Source: Immersiella caudata (Eukaryota; Ascomycota; Sordariomycetes; Sordariales; Lasiosphaeriaceae). From it: a DNA stretch of 64,000 bases. The position numbers and the translations under genes were made by a program. This document shows, piece after piece, positions 56,337 to 64,000 of this stretch. Within the stretch, counting starts at the first letter, position 1. Each line of letters opens with the position of its first letter. The stretch spans positions 1,240,001-1,304,000 of the forward strand of contig JAULSU010000007.1 of assembly GCA_030512335.1 (NCBI GenBank), written 5' to 3'. The notes below the pieces were generated by a model, which ran no database searches, was not told where the DNA came from, and saw only the letters and a program-made list of their open reading frames with translations.

Positions 56337-58112
56337 ATGGCCGCCGACCGCTACGAAAGGGGTCGACCCCCCAGCGTCAAGGAGTTGGGTAATAGAGCGG
56401 AGGACTACGAATGGAACCCAGCTGTTGGCTTCAAGTACTGGGCCCGCGCGGCCGAAACGATCTACCATGAGGTGCGTTACCCCCGCTGGGGAACCAACAC
56501 GCGCCGCTGAGGATGTTGCTAACATTCAGGCACCCAGGCCCAGGTATCGCTCCAGGAGGAGCGCTACGCCGATGCCTACATGTTCTTCATGCGATACTCC
56601 TTGCTCGTCCTCGAACACATGCGGGCACATCCAGACGCCAAAAGCCCCGAAGCCCGAAAAGCAATGAAAACTCTCCGAAACCGCATACCCCATATTCTTG
56701 ACGAAATAGATACATTACGGACTCGGTTGAGTCGATCATATGATGAGTGGGAGAGGATTACAACGGCTGAGCGTGAACGGCACCGCGAACGAGACTCTTC
56801 GAGAAGCAGACAACGCTCCGGCTCGTCTGCACAGTCAAGACACACGCAAAAGGACTCGCTTTCGTGGGGCCACGGTACACAGACTACTTTCCTCGATGCG
56901 AACGAGAACCAAGAACTTGCCGTAGATTTGTACAAGAAGGAGATGTACCGACGGCGGCGCATGGCCGGGCTGTCGGCTGAGGAAGTCAGCAGGCGGCGAA
57001 CCGCCGGCGTCTGGAGTAATGCGGTTCAGTCTTTCCAAAACATGGATGATGTGGAGCTGAGAAGGCAAATGGAGGACGCTCGACGACAGCTGGAAGGCGT
57101 CGGGGACTCTCGAGGCGATGATTATGAGCCAACACCTGAGCCACGACCTGTCCATTACAACTACCCTTCGATTGGCAAGTCGTCCCAGTACCAATACGAA
57201 TCTCCGCGACCACCGCCTCCTATAAACGATTCGAGATCCCAGCCGGTTCGTCCACCCAAAGAGGCGTTCGAACGTCCCAGGCCTGTGCCACCGAAAGAAG
57301 CACTGGATATGGGTTGGCCCGTACCTCCTCCCCTCGTGCCCGCTCGACCGGAGCAGAAACCTCCATCCTACGACCGACCACCAACGTATAGCTCCCTGGA
57401 CAATGATGTGCCGCCCTTGCCTCCGAAGCACGCGGAGGGCACAGTCAAGCAAAAGAGGATCACCTTCTCGGCAGCCGCAAGGCTGGAAAACGGAAAGCCG
57501 CTTCGCTCGGTCTTCTTTCCAAGTTCGCTCCGCCGAAAGTTCTTGGAACTAGCTTCTGGTCACTTGAGAGCAAATGTTGAAATGTGCGGTCTCCTGTGCG
57601 GAACCATCGTTAACAACGCACTTTTTATCACTTGCCTGGTTATTCCGGAGCAGAAGGGCACCTCAGACACATGTGAGGTCGAGAATGAAGCGGCCTTGGT
57701 GGAATTTTACGTCGCAGAGGAGCTCATCACCATCGGCTGGATCCACACCCACCCTTCCCAGTCGTGTTTCATGAGCTCCCATGACCTTCACACCCACGCT
57801 GGCTACCAAGTCAGCATTCCCGAGAGCTTTGCCATTGTGTGTGCTCCTCAGCACGAACCTTCGTAAGTTCCACCATGCGCTCTTGGCAAATAACAAAACT
57901 GACGGCCGTCTAGATGGGGCATATTTCGTCTTACCAGCCCCCCTGGGCTTCCTTACATCTTGTCTTGCAACCAGGGCAACGCGTTCCATCCACATTCGAT
58001 CGACAACATCTACACTGATGCCGGAGCACCAGGAGGTCACGTTTACGAGTCGGACCAACTGGACCTGAGAGTCGTCGACCTGAGGCCGTCAACAACCATC
58101 GTGAGAGCATAG
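56337..58112 (+). CDS. AMSH/STAMBP-like JAMM deubiquitinase
   Basis: Exons 56337-56471, 56538-57862 and 57914-58112 (1659 nt, 552 residues). The N-terminus (starting MAADRYERGRPPSVKELGNR) is the USP8/AMSH-type helical MIT-like domain. The middle is charged, then Pro-rich with PxxP stretches. The C-terminal MPN+ domain carries the JAMM zinc site: a Glu in VEMCGLLCG, then HTHPSQSCFMSSHD (His448, His450, Asp further on) and DLHTH. The final exon has the AMSH-specific Cys/His elements (SCNQGNAFHPHSID). AMSH proteins (Sst2 in fission yeast) cleave K63-linked ubiquitin at endosomes, upstream of Vps4, which is encoded 4 kb away. The intron 1 acceptor is the second of two nearby AGs (CACCCAG), needed for phase. 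Confidence 0.93.
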
Positions 58113-59020
58113 AATGAAGATCTTGTTGTTACCAGGCGCATGGTTGTGTCGTTTGTGTTGATTTTTGTTTGCTCCTGGCGTTTATATCTGGATTAGCGTT
58201 CCGGAGTGATGGGATGCCCAGTGAGGAGATCGTGGCTGTTGGTTTGACCATGTGGCATGGTCGACGTAATTAGCGAGAGTTGAGGTGATGTCTAGCGCAA
58301 GTAAAAGCTATCAGGTTGACGAGGCACGTCAGCTGGATGCTGCGGTCTGGTTGCATAGCGAGGCGTCAGGGTTGTAAAAGGAGGAAAGGGTCGCGGGATG
58401 AAGGCAGTGCTGGTGAGCGGGCCACTCAGGCAGCAGACGTCTGCAGCTTCGCTGCTGTTCTTTGGCGTCACAATAGAACCTCTGGTTTAGTCCTGCCGTG
58501 ATATGAAGCTGAGAATGTTTATTTGCACCATACGATACGTCTAGTTGCAGCATATCCTACGCGTAACCCCAAACTACCCACTCCTTAGCTTTATGTCTCG
58601 AGGCCTCTTCTAAACTATGCAACGACAGGTATTTAGGTACTAGCCTGGATGTCTCTTTAGTCAACCCAGAAGTCGTTTAAACTAACCTAGGCGCCTTCTT
58701 TTACTTCAGAAGAGGCCTTGGGACTCTGTGGTAATGGTTGTGGTAACACTTAACGAGGGCAAGGGTTATGTATATGTGTGTATGGCGTAAATAGACAAAA
58801 GCTATGGCGTGAATAGAGAATCTCATGAAAGTTTGCTCCTCGTTGTTTCGCCGTAGTGATATTGCGAGAGCCGACGTCAGGTGTGGGTCCTTGCTTCTTT
58901 GACCTTATATGGTGGAAGGTACGGGAGAAGCAGCAGCATTCACTTGAAGGAGCACCTGCGTACGTGCCTGGCGCGTCGACCTGCTAAATTTTCTTCAGAC
59001 AGCAGCAAGCTGGAGTCGTC
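58113..59020. other. Intergenic, 0.9 kb
   Basis: 3' region of the AMSH-like gene and upstream region of the D/G/Y-rich gene. AT-rich patches (58560-58830), no gene recognised. Confidence 0.5.
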
Positions 59021-59076
59021 CACCTCCCACCTCCCACCTCCCACCTCCCACCTCCCACCTCCCACCTCCCACCTCC
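59021..59076. repeat. 7-bp minisatellite, eight copies of cacctcc
   Basis: Eight perfect head-to-tail copies of cacctcc (56 bases), about 245 bases upstream of the ATG of the D/G/Y-rich gene. Confidence 0.95.
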
Positions 59077-59321
59077 AGCCGCAAACGCCCAGCCTCCACT
59101 CCTCGACAAACTTGAGCCCCCTCCAGAGATCAACCCACCCTGTCCAAACTCGGTAAGATTGCAGGTTATAGATATACGTTTTTGTCATCTTACTAATGAT
59201 TTTATTCCAGCTGCTTGGCCGTGAGCATCCAGGTTCTTGACTCCTGTCACAGTACCCGCAAGATAGCTGCTGCTGCCGACCCCCACAATCTGATCCAAAC
59301 TTGCGGCCACTGACACCCAAC

Positions 59322-60544
59322 ATGTCTGACTACGGCGATTGGGACGATGGCGGCGACTACGATGATGGCAACTACGATAACGGCGGCTAAAATGACGGCG
59401 GATATGACGACCGTGTTTGCGACAATGACGGGCATGACGGGCATGACGATGCTCGCTGCGACGACGCCGCCTGCGACGATGGTCGTCACGACGAAGGCTG
59501 CACCAATGATGATGAGGTCCAGTATCATGATGGGCTTGAAGGTACCAACTACAATGCCCATATCGGAGGTGACGACGAAGGCTACGACAGTCGCCAAGTT
59601 GTTGAAAACGGCGGCGAAGAGGGCTGTCACACTGGAACCCAAGGTGCTGACTGGGGCGCGGGCCATCTCAACGGCTATGGCGGCGGGTTCAAATACTACT
59701 GCAGCGAAATCCACGGCCGTTACGAACCTGTTGCGTATGATTACGACAACGAAGACGGCAAAGATAGAGGCGATGTGAGACGAGGGTACGATGGTGGATA
59801 TTACGACCGCAGCTTCCGTGGAGATGTTGGTTAGCGAGGCAACGGTTATGAAACCGACACTCACTGCAACGGCAGACTATGTGAAGACGGCGGCCAGAGG
59901 TAGTACGGCCAGCAGCCTCACGAATTTGAACCTCAGCATGGAAATCGCGGTCGCTGGAATTCTGAGGAAGTTACCACAGCTGGGAGTCCCGACTATCGAG
60001 GCAGTCGCTACAGCCGGAACTCTCCTGGATGTGGAGGTCCTCGAGGCTAAGGTTATAACCATGACAGCAGTGCTCCTCAGCAACTTGGTGAGCCTGGCGG
60101 TGATCAAGGTACGATGTCTCGAGACACCAGCTAGTCGCAGATGTTCCCTCGACAAGACGTCGCTGCGGAATATGATAACCGAGAATACCCAGAACCCAGA
60201 CTTCCTGCCAAGAGATACCAAGGACCCGCGTAAGCTTCCACATAATTGTGGACTTTTGATGCTTTGCTAAGTCGAACTTCAGGAGTTCTCAGGGAAAGTG
60301 TTCAGGACAGGAAAATAGGCATACCAGGACGCCTGCCTCTGTCCAAGGACGCGCAACACCAATGTCCGATTATGAGTTCTGCGAGCCTTGGGGAGGCAAC
60401 CATGTTTTCATGCGCTCGTATGGGATCAAGACCTATGACATCGACGCTTATGACGAAGCTCGCCGCTTGACTAACGAGATGCGGGAAGCCGGCGGGTATG
60501 GCGTGAGCCCATTTCGCCGTGTCCCTCCATCGGACCAAAACTAG
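59322..60544 (+). pseudogene. Asp/Gly/Tyr-rich protein gene with five in-frame TAA/TAG codons
   Basis: The ATG at 59322 (aacatgtc) opens MSDYGDWDDGGDYDDGNYDN. The same frame stays coding-like for about 900 bases (GAC/GGC/TAC-rich, with GYGGGFKYYCSEIHGRYE and AYDYDNEDGKDRGDVRRGYD). It is interrupted only by TAA 59388-59390, TAG 59832-59834, TAG 59901-59903, TAA 60048-60050 and TAG 60132-60134; every one is at a multiple of three from the ATG. A GTAAGC donor at about 60231 and a CTTCAG acceptor at about 60281 join an intact second exon with DYEFCEPWGGNHVFMRSYGI and DEARRLTNEMREAGGYG, ending at TAG 60542-60544. The family is not recognised. It could be a pseudogene made by C-to-T changes in CAA/CAG, or a transcript needing editing or readthrough. 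Confidence 0.6.
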
Positions 60545-62397
60545 TGGTGAAGCAAATGGTAAGGTGGACCATTGCCCCTCAATTCTTACCAAGTTTTAAC
60601 CGTTTTAGGTGTTTAGACATGTACTCGAGGGCGTGTATTATCACGGAGCAGCCAAGGAGCCGTTATCAGTTCGGGCAGTCTGCATACTAATTGTTACCTC
60701 ATCATACGCCATACACCTTCAAGACTCAGGTTCTTTCCCCCGATAATGCCAAATTCTTGGAGCCTCTAGCGTTAAGAGCCTCGAGGTACTTTCCAGACAC
60801 ATCTTCCAATGTTGACCCGCCTACCGCTTTCCCGATAACTGTGCCAATGAGCTCCGCGTGTGTGATGACACCGAGGCGGAGAGCGTCATGCATCAGATCC
60901 CACAAGTCATGCTGAGTGACCCCACGGCGAATCCGCTCTGCAGGCAGTCAGGTCAGATCCATATTCAATATTAACAGTCGTGCAGTACTTGCTCTTCATT
61001 ACGGCGTCTCTGCCCTTGCGCAGTTTGATGTGATACTTCCTGAGGGAAGATGCAGCATACTCAGTGGTAAGTCCTATCGGATGCCCGAGGGTTGTGACCT
61101 CGTAGTCGAGGCCACCTTTAGCGCTAGTGAATTGAAAGTATGCTGGTGGCTCTGGTAACAGCAACAGTTTAGTCCCACCAACCGAAAACGCTTGGCTTTT
61201 CCGTGACAGATACTTGCCATTCTTCTCCGTCACTCTTTTCAGGTTGACAACTTCGAGGCCAATGTCCTCGGGCTTAATCTTTGCATCCTGGAGGGTGTTG
61301 CGAATTATGTCGTCATCCTCTGCTTTGTGTAAGTTTATGCCTAATCAAGCCCATTTGGTTGGGGTACTGACTGTAAATTACCAGGCCATGCTCGAACCGG
61401 GATGCGCCCGAGTAGCAGATCAAGAAGAACGAGTCCACAAACCCAACCAAACGGATCTTCCCCGCCCACCGCTCGCCGTTGATCAGGATGTCCCACGGAT
61501 GAATATCACTGTTGGGCTCTGTCAGCCGGTCTCTTGCACGCTGAAAGTCCGGCCGCCTCACTAATCACACTCAACGCTCTTCTGGTCGATAGAGCGGTCA
61601 AACACCTCGAGCACACGATGGTAGGAGGCCATACTGGGAGATCACAAAATCGACAAGCCCAAGTAAACAAGGGGCGGGAGGACCAAAAGCTGGGCACGGT
61701 CGCGCAATTTAGTCGCCGAACGAGCTCTCCAGCAGGACAATTGGCAAGGATGCCGAAAAGACAGTTGATTCGCTCCAGGGGTTCGTCTCAAAGCCCGAAG
61801 CATCCATTGCCAGCCGTCGAGCTTTCCCCGCCCACAGCTGGATCGGGAGCGTGTGGCTGCAGCAGCTGAGCTGAATGCTTTTCCTCTGGACCAACCAGAT
61901 GAGTCTAACTTGCATGTAGGTGCCCGAACCCCGCTGATTTACGCTGGTCGTCGGGTCGCAGCGACTCCAGTGGTTCGGGAACCGCAACACGCGCGGGAGA
62001 TGGGTTCTTTGACAGCAAATCTTTCTTCATGCGCTCAAAATCTGCGGGCCATTCCAATCAACTCTCGAGCGAATACACCCCCTAGGACGCGGGGTCTTTG
62101 CAAGGGGAAAGGATTTGCAGCAAACAGCGGCCAATGTCTGTCTTCACAACAGGGGCTTGTTCGTTTCTCAATGCGCCAACCCGACTGGAGATTTCGGGTT
62201 TGAAGTCCATGCCGCTTTCCGTCCCGTTGCCCATCCTTGGCAACGCACTCGCCCTCCCTGCACAATATACGGACAGTTCTCGGGTCGAGGTGCTTGCTGG
62301 AATTCATCCTTCAGCCAGGTCGCCCATCTGGAATCATTGATTCGGAGCCTTTCTTTCCATCCAGTTGAGCATACACCGGACGACCCCAGCTTCAACG
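60545..62397. other. Unresolved 1.85-kb stretch, possible gene remnants on minus strand
   Basis: Minus-strand frames 61561-61313 (with SDIHPWDILINGERWAGKI, faintly like the catalytic-loop motif of kinase-like folds) and 61233-60907 (KYLSRKSQAFSVGGTKLLLL) look coding-like and lie next to a possible GTAATT...GCAG intron, but phases do not join cleanly. I cannot name a gene here. Plus-strand frames are not convincing. Confidence 0.35.
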
Positions 62398-64000
62398 ATG
62401 GCGACAGCAAGTATTCCTGGGGGCCCAGACGCCCTCAAGCTCGTCCCCGCCGCACTCTTGGACATGGTCAAGTCGACAGACTTCTCCCCCGAGGTGCTGG
62501 AGAAAATGTTTACGGAAATCGGCGCTAGTCCAGAGAAGCTCAGAGCAATCCTCAACCTCTGGTTCGTGCCGCGCTTTCGACCCACGTTCGCCCCAGATGC
62601 AAACCACGCCGTCTCCGGGCTCCAGGACGTCGAGTTTCTTGGTACTCTGGACCCGCCACCCGTTCAGCTACCGTACCGCATGTTCGACATTGAGACCGGC
62701 AATCTTGTTGAGTTTCCTGCGATTGGAGCACGCGGTCAGTACTGCATGTTGTCCCATCGCTGGAAGGGCCTCGAGCTTCTCCTTGGGGACATCAAAAGGG
62801 CGCGAGCGCAGGACTTGGAGCGGGCAAAGGAGGCAATTCGGGCAGCAAAGACCGCCTCTCCCGGGTTGAAGATTCCTCAGGCCGCCCGAAAAGACGACGT
62901 ACAGCTCGTGCTGGAGCAGTGTCGAATCGATATTGCAGAGCAAGAGGAGATCATCAAGGAGTTGTACTTGGCCGATGAGCCCTCGGCTACCCCTGAAAGT
63001 TTCAGTCTCGCCATGCTTCTTGATAGGCGGCTCAAGGCGAAGAGTGTCGAGGGCAGACTTGAGTGGGCCAGGAATGGAGAGGACTCGACGAGGACTAAGT
63101 TGAGGTTTGCGGAGATGGAAAGCGAAATATTTAGCAATCTTATCAACAAGGCCCGGAAAGAAGTCGCCGGTCACTCAGAAGCCCCCTCTGTCTTGGGGGT
63201 GGTTGAAAGCATGAGAGATGAGGTTGTGAAGGCAAAGGCCGAACTTCAGGCGGCGAATGAAGAGTGCAAGGCGGCGATCAGCGATATCGAATTCTTCAGG
63301 AACCACAACAGAGTTCGCGATGCCCTGGATGAGATGGTCTGTCGCCTGCAAAGGTGGAAGTCGGCGATCAAGTTGGATCGGGTCATCAAGGAAGCCGACC
63401 GCATTTTCAAGACGAAGCTATTTCAACGCCGCGACCGGGCGTATCTATGGTCAGACACCAACTGTATCGACAAAAGTAACGCTGGGGAACTATCCGAGTC
63501 GCTATCGCTGATGGGGGACTGGTACGCCAACGCCGAGTTCACTCTTGTGCAGCTGGATACCAACTCCTCCGACGCCGATGCTGCGTTGGACTGGCGGCTT
63601 TTTCAAGAGGAGCGCGGAAGAGAGGCGGAACCGCTCTCTGCTGGTCTATCTGGGGGATCGAAGAAGATCATCCACGGGTTCGAAGACATTGCCAAGTCCA
63701 AGCCTGAATGGTCGACCAGAGCATGGACATTACAGGAGCTGGTTATGAGCAAGACCACTTTCTACCTCAACTCGGAATGGAAGGGCCTGAGCCGGCCCGT
63801 CGAAAGTCTCGGGTATTTCTACCACTTGATGCCTTTCATCGCCTTGTACACGCAACGGGACACGAACAACCTATATTCGTCCGAGGCGACGAGTCTTACG
63901 GAGGAGAACCTTTGCGAGATCCTGGCTAACCACGAGATTCCCCTTGAGCTGCAACATATTCTGGAGTCAGTTGAACGGATGCATACCAGTCCGGCTTCTG
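62398..64000 (+). CDS. HET-family protein with long helical insertion, 3' truncated by window end
   Basis: From the ATG at 62398 the frame is open without a stop to the last base (534 complete codons). HET-type blocks are recognisable: YCMLSHRWKG (about residues 115-125), then AYLWSDTNCIDKSNAGELSE with MGDWYANAEFTLVQLD (about 350-385), and WSTRAWTLQELVMSKTTFYL (about 440-460). This is the HET subtype with 'Trp-Thr-Leu-Gln-Glu-Leu'. Between blocks 1 and 2 lies a stretch of about 220 residues, largely charged and helical (AKAELQAANEECKAAISDIE), probably coiled coil. The N-terminus has a helical leader (PAALLDMVKSTDFSPEVLEK). HET proteins act in allorecognition cell death. The C-terminal part lies outside the window. 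Confidence 0.8.
   Translation, partial: MATASIPGGPDALKLVPAALLDMVKSTDFSPEVLEKMFTEIGASPEKLRAILNLWFVPRFRPTFAPDANHAVSGLQDVEFLGTLDPPPVQLPYRMFDIETGNLVEFPAIGARGQYCMLSHRWKGLELLLGDIKRARAQDLERAKEAIRAAKTASPGLKIPQAARKDDVQLVLEQCRIDIAEQEEIIKELYLADEPSATPESFSLAMLLDRRLKAKSVEGRLEWARNGEDSTRTKLRFAEMESEIFSNLINKARKEVAGHSEAPSVLGVVESMRDEVVKAKAELQAANEECKAAISDIEFFRNHNRVRDALDEMVCRLQRWKSAIKLDRVIKEADRIFKTKLFQRRDRAYLWSDTNCIDKSNAGELSESLSLMGDWYANAEFTLVQLDTNSSDADAALDWRLFQEERGREAEPLSAGLSGGSKKIIHGFEDIAKSKPEWSTRAWTLQELVMSKTTFYLNSEWKGLSRPVESLGYFYHLMPFIALYTQRDTNNLYSSEATSLTEENLCEILANHEIPLELQHILESVERMHTSPAS

Noticed and set aside
59347..59778. 143-codon Met/Thr/Ala-rich plus-strand frame
   Set aside because: A +1 shadow of the D/G/Y frame (ATGACG/GCGACG repeats); no family.
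59247..59864. 205-codon hydrophobic minus-strand frame (Val/Ile/Ala-rich)
   Set aside because: It looks like a membrane protein but is the antisense of GAC/GAT/GGC-rich codons of the D/G/Y-rich gene; the sense strand has the start context, intron and conserved last exon.
1..64000. CRISPR arrays, bacterial operons, ribosome binding sites, replication origins
   Set aside because: The window is eukaryotic (spliced genes, Pol III genes), and no array of spaced repeats is present.

Overview
This is nuclear DNA of a filamentous ascomycete, most likely a Sordariomycete. The evidence is short GT-AG introns of about 45-100 nt with CTRAC-like branch sites, GC-rich exons, HET and fungal N-terminal-domain genes, a highly reducing polyketide synthase (PKS), and eukaryotic housekeeping genes. 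Coordinates given for spliced genes come from my own joining of exons. Phase was checked by summing exon lengths, and the joined length is a multiple of three in every gene called intact.

Layout. From 1 to 25.7 kb there is a gene-dense housekeeping block: a NYN/PIN-type nuclease-like protein (possibly cut by the left edge), a mitochondrial carrier, the recombination motor RAD54, UDP-glucose:glycoprotein glucosyltransferase, coatomer alpha-COP, proteasome lid subunit Rpn12, a Skt5/Chs4-type chitin synthase regulator with a prenylation motif, and a conserved-looking protein of unknown function. Several serve the secretory route and cell wall: UGGT does ER glycoprotein quality control, alpha-COP does Golgi-to-ER retrieval (UGGT ends in KDEL, so it depends on this retrieval), and Chs4 controls chitin synthase.

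From 25.7 to 44.2 kb the window becomes accessory and decayed. It holds a tRNA-Val(AAC), a broken Fungal_N-domain gene, a broken Gln/Pro/Tyr-rich gene, a Pol III tRNA-like gene with an odd anticodon region, an 8.5-kb highly reducing PKS (KS-AT-DH-cMT-psiKR-ER-KR-ACP) on the minus strand, a divergent LovG-like serine hydrolase, and a broken HET-domain gene next to another decayed gene. The PKS and hydrolase form a minimal polyketide pair, but the PKS carries at least one frameshift plus an in-frame TAA before the ER domain, and probably a second frameshift before the ACP.

From 44.2 to 58.1 kb there is a second, mostly housekeeping block: a large C2H2 zinc-finger protein, the snoRNP protein Nop56, the ESCRT-III disassembly ATPase Vps4, prefoldin subunit 6, an unrecognised 215-residue protein, and an AMSH-like JAMM deubiquitinase. 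Vps4 and AMSH act in the same endosomal (ESCRT) pathway.

From 58.1 kb to the end is a second accessory stretch. It contains a heptanucleotide minisatellite, an Asp/Gly/Tyr-rich gene whose single frame holds five in-frame TAA/TAG codons but no frameshift, an unresolved 1.8-kb stretch, and a HET-family gene running off the right edge.

The most interesting features are the multi-stop D/G/Y-rich gene, the lesioned PKS beside an intact hydrolase, the tRNA-like gene, and the HET-type protein with a long insertion between its conserved blocks. I could not run searches, so family names rest on recognised motifs.
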